DNA from: Hyparrhenia diplandra
Taxonomy: Eukaryota; Streptophyta; Magnoliopsida; Poales; Poaceae
Direction of reading: 5' to 3'
DNA: 64,000 bases
Assembly (NCBI GenBank): GCA_015847255.1
Contig: JADLZK010005548.1
Coordinates: forward strand, 27,289-91,288
Positions within the stretch are counted from its first letter, which is position 1. Each line of letters starts with the position of its first letter. Shown piece after piece: positions 45,975-59,188 of the stretch. Under the pieces are notes generated by a model that did no database searches, was not told the origin of the DNA, and was given only the letters and a program-made list of their open reading frames with translations. The position numbers were made by a program, and so were the translations under genes.

Positions 45975-47400
45975 TACCAGTAATGCCTCTTGCTCAATAC
46001 TTCTTTTTCAAAATGGGCAGAGGGGAGGTTGCTGCGGCTTTGCTCATGTCCCTAAAGGCTGTACGTACTTATTTATAGACGAGATGGGTAGACATCAACA
46101 CTTGCTCCCGTGTAGTCGACTCTCTCTTGCAGCGCACAACACGTGTTTGCAAAGGTGGCTCCGCCCAGCATGGCTGGCTGGCATGGCCCTGATGGCCAGT
46201 CGAGCATGGCTCATATGAGCACTGCTGGTACAGACAAGGATGGCTCAACTGAAATCGTGTTGCTATGGTTACTCTGGACTAGAATTAATTACCGCGACAA
46301 TTTCACCTTCTCGATCTCTCCTTGTTCACATTTCATTGAGCACCTCACTGGTGTGGCATGGCGTGAAGCTGAGCTGACCAGCAAAGGCAAGCTCGTCCGT
46401 AACTTTGATCAAACTCCCCAACACGTAATTTGGAACGGAGACTTGGTAGAATAGATCGAATGACACGGCCAATAATTCATTGCAAATTAGCATACCGATT
46501 CCGGAGATTGCTCCGCCGAAGAAGCCGTTAGAGGTATCATTCCCTTCCCCAAATAGCTAGTGTCATGGACAACCGTATCTCTGATACAACAACCCAGATC
46601 TAATAATGACTCCATAATGAGGCTGATTTTGGTATCACTCGCGGCAGCCGGCCATGCGGAGATAAGACTGATGGAACTCGGCCGGTGTGGACATGCAACT
46701 ATATATATATAATAAGCATGAGTAGAGTTCACAACATTGGTGCCGGCCTCCTGTAACAGTCTAACAGTGTTAATTAGGCACAGAAAAGAATTTCCGACAA
46801 GAGTGGGAGAGGACCTCCCACCAGCAGTATTAGCCAACAAGGGGCTCTCGTTAATCAAAGCACCTGCGTTACAGGCTGGGATGTTTCTATTTCAATATTA
46901 TCTAAATAATGGTGTCATTGATGTGGGACAATGGGGAGTCTACGACCATACTAGTGAGGCGTGGGGACCTGAGGTTTTAAGCTGCGACATCATTCATCGA
47001 ACAAGTTGCTTCATGCAGAAATAGAAAAACCAAATTTAGTGTTCCAAATACTAGCAGTGAACACGGTCCTAAATGGGTGCATATCACCATTAATTTTCCT
47101 GGATTATTCATAAAAATGTTGAGGGAGTCCATATAGTTTTAAACCAGTACCAAGTGACGGTCCATACTTGATTTTCCGACAAAAAAGATTAATGATAAGT
47201 AAAGAACTAATGAACCATGCGGCGCTCGTTCGGGGGAGGGTTTGCCATAGATAGATCATCTTCAGTAGTGTCTGAAGTTGCTGGTGATGATGATGGCCAG
47301 CTGACCCCAACCGCAAAATAATAAATCAAGTTATCAGCACCCGATGCAGAACACATAATGGACTTCATCTCACTACGTATTTAGAATGCGGGCAGAATAC
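45975..47400. other. Possible SMT-like leader (copy A) and unassigned DNA
   Basis: On the minus strand a TATAAATAA lies at about 46,070-46,078, just before ATG at 46,047. The distance is too short for both to work together; copy B keeps about 30 bp more. 46,100-47,400 shows no recognisable protein and is matched by shortened sequence in copy B (60.8-61.9 kb). Confidence 0.35.
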
Positions 47401-47404
47401 ATAC

Positions 47405-49633
47405 CTTAACTTGTTCAGTGAGGCGACGCTTCTGTGCCGCCTTCAATTGCTTCAGGATGTCCTTTATAGCTTCCGCTATGCTTTGGCCTTGCAGTTCTCT
47501 TTGTTGTTCAGAGTTCCAGATACCAGGACAGCGCCCATGGCATTGTACTCATTCATCTCCAGCAATGCGGTAGTCACAGCCTTGGCCAGACCTCCTCACC
47601 AAGTTGTTTCCTTCAAGTCCACCAACTTCTCGTCCTCATCGTTGATGATTTGCTGAAACCAAACACATCAGGTTAGTGTTGATAATTTGCCATGCTGCAA
47701 GGCAACGTGTCCTGTAGTGACTGATAAACACAGTCAATTTGAGGTAAGTATTGCCAAGATATAAGACGTATATTTTTGTTTCATTTGGGCATACCTCTTG
47801 TAGTTGAGCCTGTGGTCACTATCTTGAAAGGATGCCAACTAGGGGTCCTTCACACGCTCTTGCCATAAGCAAAAAAAAAAGTTTAAAAGCTTTACGTTCA
47901 GCATCTTCTCCATACCTTTGCTTGCAAGATAATATTTCAATGGGTGTCTCATCCAGTTCACCCATCCTCTTTTGATTCTAATGTTGCTACGACTACAAAT
48001 GAACTATGCCAAACCCTGCAATATATCCACACAATCTCTCTCCCAGGTAGAGTCAAAAAGGACATGGCAAAGGCTTAATCCTAGGAATAAAACATCTAAA
48101 AGAAGGCATGAATCTAAAAATACTAGTATTATATTTAAAAGAATTGATATCTAAATAAAGCCATGCTATGCAGAGATTTTTCTGAAAATATACTGGCATA
48201 TGATACTACCGTGATCAGCTCTTTTGCATGTTGAATCTCACCACTGAGCATCATTTCTTTAACAACAAGAGTTTTATTGAGAGCTTCCAGATTATTCATT
48301 TTCTTCAATTCTTTTTCATTCAGTTCTGCAGTGAGCTCTGCAGAACGCGTTTATTCACATCAACACCCTCTCCTTCCATGTGTTTCCCCCACCTCCAGTT
48401 TGCCTTTAAGTTGTTCAATATCTAGCTCCAGCTTTTTGCTTTTCATCCACCTGCCTTTCTAACTGTAGGATTTTATGCAGGCGGCCTCCCTTCTCTTTCT
48501 GTTTTGGAACCCAAAACCAAGTTAGGGTGCATGAAAACTAAAAGGAAAACTCTATGGTATCAACAAGTAAAAGGACGTGCGTACCTTATGTTTTTCTCAA
48601 CAAGCTGTAGCACCCATTCATTAGCTTTTTTTGTTCATTTGTAGCCATGTTGAGGTAATCATTTTTGGTACCAAAAGCATTCTGTACGGAAATAAAGCAA
48701 TACAAAAACGTCTCAGTAAATAATTCGTATAGGCGAGACTATGAATACAATCCACAAATTTATCCAATATGTGATACAGTAATAAAGAAGATATGGACAA
48801 TAAAAGTAGAAATAATAGCAACGAGGGATGCACTCATATACCTTTTTCTTTTCTTCCTCCAGTTTTTTCTTTTTCATGTCAACTTTTCATGACCTCCTTC
48901 CATTATTACTCTCTTTTTTGCCAACTGATTTCTCCAACTTTTCAGTTCCTGAATAGCTCTCTGAGTATGTTCACGAACTGACTGTATATTCCTTCCTGAC
49001 AAAGGATAAATAAAAATACAAATGGGCACAATCATTTTTAGACAATACAAATGAGCAGCCTATAAAGTTCTGAATATTTCTAAATTCAATGAGTGTACCT
49101 TCGTTATATAACGTTTTTCAGTCTTCCTGAACTACACTTGTACTCTAGATCTTGCAGATGGTTGCTTTGAGTGGTAATGTGTTGAGTCAAATTAGCAATG
49201 AGATTGTCAGTCTCGCTGGATATCTCTTGTTCAGTTCAGACACTGTCTTTGAGGCCACCATTTGCTGACAAGAACCTACCAACTGGGTCATCTGATTTAT
49301 AATCTCTTCTTTTGCCAGCCATCCAAACACGCGCTTTACCAGTTGCTTTTCCTTCAGACCAGTTTACCCAAGCGCTGTGACTCGAAATAGTTATGGAATG
49401 CTAAGGCATTCTTGAACTGATCAATCAGCGGTGAAAAGAACAATAATGTAGCCAGTGTACCCATTGGCATCATCCACAACCAGTATATTTCACGGGTTTT
49501 GAAATCAGCTAACTGCTTCATTGGTAGCGCTTCCATCCACCTGGGTTTGTTCGGCCGTAACATTGGTGAGGATGCCCATCCAGGGTTAAACAAACAATTC
49601 CTGATCTTGCACCGACTCAGAGCTGCTGTCCAT
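47405..49633 (-). pseudogene. XS/XH-domain FDM/IDN2-like gene, copy A
   Basis: FDM/IDN2 proteins bind dsRNA through an XS domain, pair through a coiled coil and XH domain, and act in RNA-directed DNA methylation. On the minus strand, ATG at 49,633 starts MDSSSESVQDQEL. PWMGILTNV follows in another frame, then MKQLADF, NALAFHNYFESQ, and WLAKEEIINQMTQLVGSCQQMVASKTVSELN, an XS domain and the start of the coil. Coiled-coil pieces lie at 48.9-48.1 kb (LELDIEQLKGKLEV, LNKTLVVKEMMLSGEIQHAKELI). The XH-like end is at 47,960-47,405 (PSWHPFKIV, LVDLKETTW, ALLEMNEYNAMGAVL). Stops and shifts interrupt the XS domain. Many introns are plausible but not all joins can be made, so it is broken. Confidence 0.75.
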
Positions 49634-49870
49634 TGCAGACCTAAGGATAGAAATATCCAGGTCAAGAACATTGGTAATTCATAGCGAGTTCTACTTCTTT
49701 ATTCAGTAGTGACTGTACAACCTCGGTGAGCATTTAGGAAATGAATATGCATGACTGTTTGAACAAATGAATGGAACAGCAGCAAAACTAGTTGATTGAT
49801 CAAACACATTATAAACTTTGAACGTCATGGAGGCATTGTAAACAACTAAGACTCAAGAGGCATTGTAAAC

Positions 49871-51930
49871 AAACACGAAGAGCTGAATTCGTGTTATATT
49901 AGTATTCGCACGTCAGCGGGCTACATTATAACCTTTTGGTATGTATGTATGATGTTTGCTGCTGTATATATTTTGGTAATAACAAGAACACAAATAAGTA
50001 AGAAAGAAGTCGTGTCTATGCTTTTTTTTTTTTGGCTAATAGCATAAAAGCTGGGCAACAATACCAAAAGGCACAAAACCCGCCAGTACTTAAGCACACA
50101 GCAAGCCAGGCACACGAACCACAATGTACCTCGTCGTCGATGGGAGGCAGCGCCCAGATGAGGGCAATTTCACGAACAACTGGCGCTGGTGGTCGAAGCA
50201 AAGCAGCGACGCCGAGGAATGTAGGGTTCCCGGCCGGCCCCCCAGCCCGCAGCCCCCAAGGCCCCAGCGCGCGTGTGGCAACCGACATGGACGCCACGGG
50301 ACGTGAAGATGGGTGGGTGGTGGGGTCCGACAGGTCAGCCACCACCACCGAAGGCAACCGGCCGGCGGCGGAGACGAAGGAAACAAAATAAGCGAACCAT
50401 GTGGGCTGGGCCGGGAAGGAAGTAGCGGTTGGAGAGCCTCGGCCCATATAATGTGCGCAGGCGGGCTTCGTGTTGGGTCGGAAATAGTCTCTCATCCAGC
50501 CTTGCTTTGTTATTTCCCATGGATGAGGATGATGCATCGACTACTAGTTTTGTGTATGTGTATGGTTGAAAGAAAGGGGGGGATGATGTCGAGATGCAAG
50601 AAGAGATTGATTGATTAAGCGTTTAATTTCCTTCTTTTTGTCAAAGTTTGGGCTTTTTATTTCATAGTTTGGCAAATGCATCCTGACCACGGTAAAAAAA
50701 CAGCAAAACTTTGAATCTAAAATTTTAATATTTGGGACTCTTTGAGGCCCTCGAGTTTCCATTTGCCTAGATATTTCCTATGTTAAAAATTTTTACCATA
50801 TGCATCTAAACACCAAACTTTTGGCAAAACATTTTGGAGACAAAAATTTTGGTAAAATCTTTGGCATCCAAAATGCACACAAAAAGAACGCAAGAACAGG
50901 CAGCAGGAAATTTTACGCCGTACCGTAGAAATACTGTACTATAGATCAAACCGAAGGAAAAAGGAAAAAAGGCGCGCTGGAAGAAATGCTTCGGAATTGT
51001 AATAGAGCGAGCACGCTACAGATTCAAGAAAAAGCAAACATGACGTTGATAGAGGTGGTAGACGAACTGGTGCGGAATTGCACGTACCCCTGGTGATCGT
51101 GAGCCACCATCGGTGGACGCCGCTCACTACGCCGGCCGGCGGTGGCGTCCGGCGCCACTTTCCTCATTGAAGGCGCCGTCTTTTCAAGTGGATCTCTCTG
51201 GTGAAAACCTGCGATTTGGTGGGGCGATGGCTTCTTTGGATGGCATTTTCGTTGGAGGGCGTCGGTGGAAGATCCAGCGGGTGTCGGCTAAGCGCCGGCA
51301 TCAAGGTGGTGGCTCATCGCATGCGCTTTTGGGCCTTATGCTGATGCGGGTTGCATGATCGGTCTCCATTGGTGGATGAGTTTTAGTTGTTTTTTTTCAA
51401 GTGCAGGTGTTTTTGGGTGACTTTTTGTCTTACTGTAACTTGTTTTTCATTTAATTTTATTGGCTTTGATGCATCCTCGAATAGTGAAGCGAAAATATAA
51501 TTTCCATTATCTAAAAATCGGTGGACTGCGCTATCTCCACCAAAACCTACCTCTACACGGCCCTCTCCTTGCTTCCGTTTTATAGCCAGACGACGAGACC
51601 TGGCGGTGAGCGGGGAAGGAAGGGTAGTAGACGACGCCGGGCAGTCTCTTCGACTTCAACTCCTCGACTCCTGAATTCCCGGGCTACGGGGGCGTTTCAG
51701 CATGCGAAACGATCAGGCGAGTGAAAGCGTGCTTTTGGTTTTGACCGGCCGGCCGGCGGGGTCGTCGATTCGACGTATATGTACTAGTTTTGCGTTGCAC
51801 GACACACATGTTTGTTTTCACGTGTGTCCATGCGCCGTTTCTGGCATAAGCGTTGGTTGCTTCGGAGGAGAACGCAAACTAGAGGAGGTAGGTCACTTGT
51901 TTTCGTTGGTGTATTGATTTTTATTGTATG
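49871..51930. other. Spacer between direct copies: retroposon-like DNA
   Basis: 50,022-50,390 starts with a T-run and is GC-rich on the minus strand, like a 5'-truncated poly(A) retroposon. 51,080-51,500 on the plus strand has the GC-rich-to-T-rich profile of a LINE 3' region (GTGAAAACCTGCGATTTGGT ... TTTTGGGTGACTTTTTG). No complete open frame has a recognisable product. Confidence 0.4.
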
Positions 51931-51944
51931 CGTCTTTCACTCCG

Positions 51945-52195
51945 GATTGGTATTAGAAGTCGTTTTGGACAAGGTTTGAGTCAAACATTGGGAATATAAA
52001 TCATTAATAACTTTTAAGTTGCTGAGTTTGTAAATGTGAAAATTATATGAATAAATTTGTGTTAAAAAAATACTTTGATAAAAGTATACATATATCACAT
52101 TTACATAAATATTTTTGTCATAACAAGTGGTCAAAGTTGTGTATTGAGAAGACGTCGCTGTCCTAAGCGACTTCTAATACTTCTAATACCAACAA
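51945..52195. mobile_element. MITE with GGTATTAGAAGTCG ends
   Basis: TTGGTATTAGAAGTCG on the left is matched in inverse by CGACTTCTAATAC on the right, where the last 10 bases (TTCTAATACC) are repeated once more. The inside is AT-rich (AAATTTGTGTTAAAAAAA). The length and long ends suit a MITE; family not assigned. Confidence 0.65.
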
Positions 52196-52199
52196 GGTA

Positions 52200-53800
52200 G
52201 TACATGTATAAAATGGTGTATATATGATGAAAATTTAATAACCTATACAATTGTAGTTTCATCCTTGTTTGGCTTATTAGGCGATCTCAATGTATAAGGG
52301 GTTTTTTTATCGGATAAGAGAGGAGTTTCATCATCAGCCAAACTTATCTGCTTCGATTTACCCTAGTTCTGATCTTATATACTATGAAACTTCACGCGTG
52401 AGGACTAGCCTTGGGCGTCGGAAGTGGGCGTGAGAGGACTAAATAAATCAGACATAAATGACAAACTTATTGTAATTTAATCTTGGCACCTTGGACCAAC
52501 TGATAGTGAAAGTAGGCCCTAGGGTTGATTTCTGTGCGACCTTAGAGCGTCTCACAGTTTAGTGAAGCTACTAGCTTATATGAGTCATGTCTACTATTTC
52601 ATCATGTGAACCCACAAGAAAATAATAATTTATTCTACATTTCTCTCATTTCTCTCTTAGTCTTTATGGGCAAACGAGACTACCTCGTTTCGAATGTGAT
52701 AGGTGTTTTTATAAGAGATAGTCTCTTCTCTTTTCCTCTTCTCTCTCTTCCACCTAGCAAAAGTGATAACATGGATTGCTATGAGCTAGGCTGAGGGTGG
52801 CACTTTTGGAGACACCCTTAGGCGCCGAGGTTACATATATATCTCAACGTCATTGTCTTTTGGGTGTCCACCTAGTCGCGGGGAGATATATGATGGGATC
52901 TTGGTGACGTGGGATGTTGCACCTGTGTTTCACTTGGTCTTCGAGTTCCAAGAATACAACGGGTTCAATCAGTCAAGCACCTGCATGCGTGCGTGCATTG
53001 GGTGAGCCATAGCCCATTGAAGCCCATATGCATACTTGAGGCCCAGGACAGTGGCACGCTCTAGCACCCCAGGGCAGACCAAGGCCCATAGGAGTTAAAT
53101 GCCGCCATAGGTGAAGTGGCATGATACAAGGTGAAGTGACAGAAAGTTTGGGTGCATGATACAAAGTTGTTGATTAGCATCCAATGCTCTTGTTTATGGA
53201 CATGATGATTGATGTATATATGGATGCAATGGTTATATCTATATGATGTATGTTTAGTCAACAATTATGAAACCTAGGCACTTAATTATGTGATTGTATC
53301 GGGATATAGGCGCCATTGATTGTTTTGGCACATACCATTTGTTGTTAATTGAAGCAAAAGTCCAAAACCATCGTTAAACATATGATGTAGTGGGGATCAA
53401 AGTGTATCACTTCCAGATTATTTAGTAACCCGCCACTGACTAAAGGATCATTTGCAGGCGAGGATCATATACTACAAGGCAACAGGTGACCATGGCCTCT
53501 GAATAGAAGCACATATAGTGCAAGTGATGTATAGATGTTTGCGCCGACATAGGCGTGGTGGAAGTCATCAAAGCAATGGTGAACCCTCACTGCACCGCGG
53601 TTGGGTCGTTGTGCAGGAGATGATGATCGTGAAGAGCACTTCACGGTGGTTCATTTGCCCAAACAACGGTGATGTTACCTTGACACAGAGGCGGATCATT
53701 GACCAATGTGGCGGTGTTGAGGGTCCCTCATAATCAGTTACATTGGCAATGGTGATGACTATCACCATCGACCGTTCTGACTAAGGCCAGAACCGACCAT
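52200..53800. other. Unassigned DNA before copy B
   Basis: AT-rich to mixed composition. A local self-complementary stretch near 53,720-53,770 (ATTGGCAATGGTGATGACTA...) and short direct repeats, but no protein similarity I recognise. Confidence 0.45.
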
Positions 53801-54484
53801 GATTGGGGATACCAACCGATTGTGATAGGCCTCTTGTAGTATAGTGTTTCAAACCAATTTTTAAGCATATCATCTCACACAATGTAAATATTCCCTTACC
53901 ACTTTACAAGAAGTTTACATTATCTACGACCTTGATTAATGATTTACCCATTTAGGGCGATCCATTTAGAACATTTCAAACTAGGGCATATCGGCAGGTG
54001 TGTTGTGTTTCATATTTGACTTAAAAAATATATGAGAATGGGATAATTCTTCTACTTTGATTCAAAAAAAATAAGAACACAAGCACCAAGGAGTCTCGAA
54101 TTTTTGTGGTAGTGGAGGTGCTGAAGCACTTGCCAGTGAGAGTAGCAACACAATGATTACTTGACACAAATGCGCATGTTTATTCAAATAGTAATCAAGT
54201 ATAGCATACAAACAATATTAGAAAAAACCCCAACATCTTCAATATTATAGGATTATTACTATAACAATACTTCAGTGCAGGGACAGGAACAAAGGATATA
54301 AACACTGTAGGTCGCTTTTAAATTTCACTCTTTAGAGGTTTTTCGACCAGGACAAAGAATGTCGCCGTAAAGATTTGTTCCTGGTGATCATGCATGATCT
54401 GTGGATTCCTTCACATATTAATTAGGCTCTTGAGTTGTATGATGATTATGAAGACATTATAATTTACATTCATCAAATAAAACA

Positions 54485-56645
54485 CATACTTGCTTCCCTT
54501 CACAAGGCCCATAGCTGCCAGTTCGTAGAATGTTGAACAGTTTATTGCAGCCTTTTGGGGGCAATGCAAGGAACTCAATGTGCCAACCTACAAGAACATG
54601 GCAAAATAATAGAGTAAAAATACTGAGAAGACCAACACTTGCAGATTATATACTTACTACAAAATATGGTTGTAAAATAGAGACTTGTCTGATTACAATT
54701 GCATAAGTGAGTGAAGCCTCCGACGTGAGAGGCACTGAAGTTGGTCAAGAGAAATAGCCGAGGATCTACTTCCTTGTAAAGCGGGCATGGAGAGTCCTCG
54801 GCAAGATCCTTGGCAAACACAACCTATAGAAGAAAGGATAAGCGAGTCATCGACATCCCAAAGTACTTTGACTAAGATATGTCTCAACCAAGCGTAGTGC
54901 ATTTGCATGCGACACCTCAAATCGGCATCTTTCATTGCTTGGATGCATTGGCGAAGTCTTTGCGGATGTCGGGGCAATCCACAAGCAAGCTCAATTTCAG
55001 CCTTGATTTCCCTATGTTTGGCATTGTTTGGATCAAATCCATCGGTCAAACACAACTCATCTCTTGCAAAATATTTTCCGAGGTTTTAGCAGCGGTATAT
55101 CTTAGGCTCCTAAATTTTGTAATGACCGGTCGGGGAACAAATATTAAAACAAAACTAGAATGTGCATTCATTCAAAGCCATAATTGTAAGTCAAAATTTA
55201 TGATGTGGCGTGGCATACTAGATCAGATGCATGTATAGTTGCCTCAATGGCATAAAGCGCATCAAAGGCGTTATCAGGGAGTGGCATGTTCATGAAGTCT
55301 CCTACAATGGACAAATGAAAGTTAAAGCCCATTATGATAAACAATGGTTATGACACAAAAAATAAGTATTCATGAGTAAGAAAAATTACTTTACCTTTAT
55401 GAGTTGCATTGTTCACTCCGACAAACCAAATGTGTGAGCTCTAAAAGCAGGACAACCCATTTTACATTTTGATACACATGTATATGTCAAGTTTATGTTT
55501 ATATTCCTAGAAATGACGAACTTAGAATAGACAAAACCTTGCACCTTGATATACGGTAGGAATTGTTGTTGTTCATCCAGGTTATCTTTGTCGAGCTAAA
55601 ATTATTTGCATTTGAGAGAGCTATTTAAATGGTCAGTATAGGATTAATTAGTGGGTAGTATATATACTTCCATTCTTGGTGCATTACACGAATCTTGTGA
55701 TTTCTCTTAAGGGTCCCCCAATTCCCATCAACATCCAATACCTAGAATTTTACAAGGATATGATGCTAAATTAAAGAAAAGTTCCTTTAATAACAACACG
55801 CTCTTCATAATTAGGATGTTAAGGCGAAACACAAATGTGCACCCCAAAAAGGATCATTGTATGTTGTTGAGCTGATCATAGTCTTGGATATACCACCTAT
55901 ATATGTGTGGAGAAAACCATGTTTTGAAAAGAAAAGACAATAGTCTAGATAATATAGATAACATGGTATGATTTTAGTAATAAGTTCTTGAACATGGACA
56001 AACCTTTCATACCACTAATATGAATGCATAATATATCCAACATATTTATCGGTTGTTGTTAAGCAAATTCAAAAAGGGTTTATAGTGAAAGTAGTGCTAT
56101 AGTACATTTCATTAAAATTTGTCTTTACATCACAATTCTCGGCGGCAAACATTTAGAGATAGATCACGAGAACATAAAAAGGTATTGAATTTATTATGCT
56201 AAATCAGAAATGTTTTGTTTTGCACCAACCTTCATCCTTCTTGAGCTCTAGTGAAGAGCAATAAAATGCTCAAACGCTTGATGCTTTCACGAAAAGTTTA
56301 GTGCCACCTAAAATGGTATACATGGAGTTGAAAAAAGAAATGAAAAGGATCACAAGCTGTGGTATAGAAAATGTCAAAATTTGAACAAAATGAAGGTGTT
56401 AGTAATTGGGTTAAGGTTGAAATTTTACCGGGGCAAAATGGAATGATTGACCAATGATATTCGACAAATTTGGATTTACAAGATCATAGTACTTGTTGAC
56501 CTAATTTGTGTAGTGAGAATTAGTCGCACTTGAGTCCCATATTTTATTAAAACATTTTGAATACTTATTAATGAACTAATTTGGCTAGAACCAAGGAGAT
56601 ATATCTACCACATCGGCACAATTTGTCTTCCTAGATTCTTCGTCA
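54485..56645 (-). pseudogene. Sterol C-24-methyltransferase-like gene, copy B
   Basis: Same exon series as copy A. Pieces that are better than in copy A: VVFAKDLAEDSPCPLYKEVDP from 54,823, DFMNMPLPDNAFDALYAIEATIHA near 55,300, STKITWMNNNNSYRISRCK near 55,560, and the acceptor TTAG|GTCAAC before NKYYDL near 56,495. Pieces that are worse: the exon at 55,090-54,910 has lost the YKEIYRVL codons in part. The SAM-motif region near 55,720-55,680 reads with a broken LDVGCGIGGP, and 56,290 has lost bases in WHGETLRES. So different exons are damaged in the two copies. A possible first exon lies at 60,760 (MSRAYLPLI) beyond a LINE remnant and a 1.4 kb insert. Confidence 0.82.
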
Positions 56646-56999
56646 CCTCGGCGTAGGTCGTGATACTTTGCATATCTATTGCAATAGAAACACTAGGGGT
56701 AAAAGTTTCGACAAGAAAAGTGCCAAGTACAAACAAAAAACGAGAAAAACAACTACTACTTCTAAGCATGAAAAACAATTGAGACTTCTAACTGCAGAAG
56801 CGACATCGGGATAAGCGCGGGGAACAATGTGACCACGAATGCCGACACCTCATCTAATGAGTTATATTCTTTTGGGCGATGAAATAGTAGAAAGTAGCTA
56901 GGCCAAGAATGTGAGATATAAGTCACAATTTTTGGATGCAAACTAAGAACTTACCCCTTTTTGTTACTTATGTTAGGCATGCCAAATCATTAACAAATT

Positions 57000-57660
57000 C
57001 TTGACAAAAGATTAAAAAGTCATTGTAGAAAGGATTGAAAAAAGGTTATCATTTGGAAAGCAAAATTGCTCTCTTTTGGTCGTCACGGTGTCGATTAACT
57101 TCGGTGTTGTCAAGTTTACCTATGTTTATGCTCTATTTTCTTTGAGGTCCCTTGGGGTGCTTAAGAAAATTGTGTACTATAGATCAAGGTTCTTCTAGCA
57201 ATATGATCGTAAGAAGAAGTATAGATTTTGAAATGGTACATCATTTACAAACCTAAAGAATCGACATAAAATAAATATTTTCCAATTAAGTGGTTGTTTA
57301 AGTATATAATGAAGATGATTTTTGGCAACAATTGCTCGGAAATAAGTTTAAAAGGCAAAAACACTTTCACCGTTCAAAAAGCTAGAGATTCCCATTTTTG
57401 ATAAGTTTGATGGTGAAGAACCAATTCAAAAACTAGGAAAATTTAGGCAATGAGATGAACCAAAATTAGGTTATGGGAGGATACTTGCTTGGAAGAGTTA
57501 CCTAAATAAAGTCCTTATTTCTAAACTTGCATTATATAGTTTGATGAAAAAAAAAGGCTATTGTTGCAACAACTATTGGCACTATTTCTCTTAGAAGAGC
57601 ATTAGTAGGTAATAAATTGTTAGTGGAAGCACCTAGTAGCAAGAACTGCAAACATTGATT
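57000..57660 (+). mobile_element. LINE reverse-transcriptase 3' part, decayed, copy B
   Basis: Equivalent of 43.27-44.11 kb, with more of the element left: SLGVLKKIVYYRSRFF, IKWLFKYIMKMIFGNNCSEISLKGKNTFTVQKARDSHF, the usual LINE run (WLFKLxNExGxWQxLLRxKYLKGKTxxxVxKKPGDSHFW). The rest resumes at about 59,096 after a 1.4 kb insertion and includes the hAT MITE site. Confidence 0.7.
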
Positions 57661-57671
57661 TGCAAGTATAT

Positions 57672-59095
57672 AGAACTAGGTGAATTCCTCGTAGCGTTTT
57701 CTTGAGCATGCAAAGGTAATTTCAATCGCGTTAAGAGCAATGTAAAAGTAATTTCAATAGTAAACTAAAGAAAAATCTTGAACCGTCCAAAGAAAACATA
57801 GGTCACTAATATGTGGAGATAATATTATTTGTAACTTAATATACAGCACAAAAAATTGGTCTTGTATCTTGCCAACCAACAGCCCCCACGTGGTTCTATG
57901 AGAATTAGTGATAGATTACTCATATTAACAGAGATTCAGACATGAACTAATGACATATTTGGACTAAATGCTTCTGAAATTACGGAAACCAAATTCAGAA
58001 GTTTTACTGTTTCTGTCAGGCCCAATGGCAAAAGAATCGACCAAATATTCATTCAGGCCCGCGGCCTGCCAACGCGTTGTACGAGCTGCTCGATTCAACG
58101 TGGGTGGCCTGCCAACGCATTGGTACGCGCTACTCCCCAGGATTCAACATGGGCCTGGGCACGCAAGCTCAACGGGCCACTTGCCCACAATGCCATATCA
58201 TTTGCTACGCGATCTCAGACGTCAAGGCAATCTCACGGTCCTCCTCCATTTCACTTGAACAAAAATTGTCAGTCGTCCTGCCTCACTTTCCCGAACCCTA
58301 ACCACTTGTAGTTCCTTCCCTAGCTGCTCTCAAGCGCCCCCGGCTTGACCATACCTCTCCTTTGACTACCGCTTTGGCGCTGAGAGCACCGGCGGCGGCT
58401 TCCTTGAGGAGGGCAGGCGCTCGAGCAGCGGCTTCACGCCACGCGGAAGGGCCGGCACGGGGGCCATGACCTGGCCTGCGCACCTCCGCCCAAACGACCC
58501 CAGCTCGCGAGGCGGTTGACCGCCGCGCCCATCCGCGGGCAACTTCGGCGGGCAGCAACATCGCCCCCCGCGTTGCGGGGAAACCGGCTCGGCAAGGCCT
58601 CGACCGTTAATAGGATCCATGGCGGTCTCCTCCTCGCCCCGGCCATGGCGGCAAGGAGCCTTCATGGCGGAGGCTGGAGTGCCAGCGACCGACGTTTCCT
58701 TCGCGAGCTTCTCCTAGTCGGCTCCCTCGCCCTTTTCTTCTCTCTCTTCGCCCCCTTCCTCTCAATTGTTATGCGAGTGCGGATGGGGGTGAGGCATAGC
58801 ACAAAGCGGAGGAGTAGGGTGGCGGGGGCCGGGGATAGCGAAGGTATTTGCTCGATTCTGACAGGGCCGAGGACTTCTCGTTTCTTTTCTGTAGTGGCGA
58901 ATTCATTTTAGGGGGATCAGTTATGGCTGCATTTCGGCACGGGGAGAGCTGGGGGGGCAGGTGGAGGCGGACGGTCGAGGCCCAGGCTGGCCCGGAGGAT
59001 GGAGTGGGTTTCAAAAGATGATGTGGCTTCACCGGGATGCGAGAGAATTCCTAAGTGGGGGGTTCTCTATATAGGTGTGTGAAAGTAGACTTGTC
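57672..59095. mobile_element. Insertion of about 1.4 kb private to copy B, Helitron-like left end
   Basis: Absent from copy A, where TATATAGAAC continues into GGAACAAAAGTTTCC. Its first 200 bp match 27,640-27,840 (CTAGGTGAATTCC ... AAGAGCAATGTAAAAGTAAT). The middle (58,320-58,720) is GC-rich with gene-like composition on both strands, possibly a captured gene piece, but no product is recognisable. Termini not certain. Confidence 0.45.
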
Positions 59096-59188
59096 AATCG
59101 GAACAAAAGTTTCCTAGTAAGTTTAGCGACTAATGATACCTTAAAGTAACATATTTTTGTGGTTGCTAGAAGGGGGTATTAGTGTAAC

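Larger units (their letters stand above)
39760..49870 (+). repeat. Direct duplication, copy A
   Basis: From GGGGATACGAACCGATTGTG (39,763) to about 49,870 the sequence recurs in the same orientation from about 53,800 to the window end, offset 14.0-14.1 kb. Copy A contains the SMT-like gene, a LINE remnant and the FDM-like gene. Its left edge abuts GCTGTAGTAGTG, which looks like a CACTA-type end; the same motif in altered form lies at the left edge of copy B. Confidence 0.88.

Noticed and set aside
50016..50537. 173-codon minus-strand frame with a Pro/Gly-rich body
   Set aside because: Starts within a GC-rich retroposon-like block ending in a T run; no domain, no splice support.
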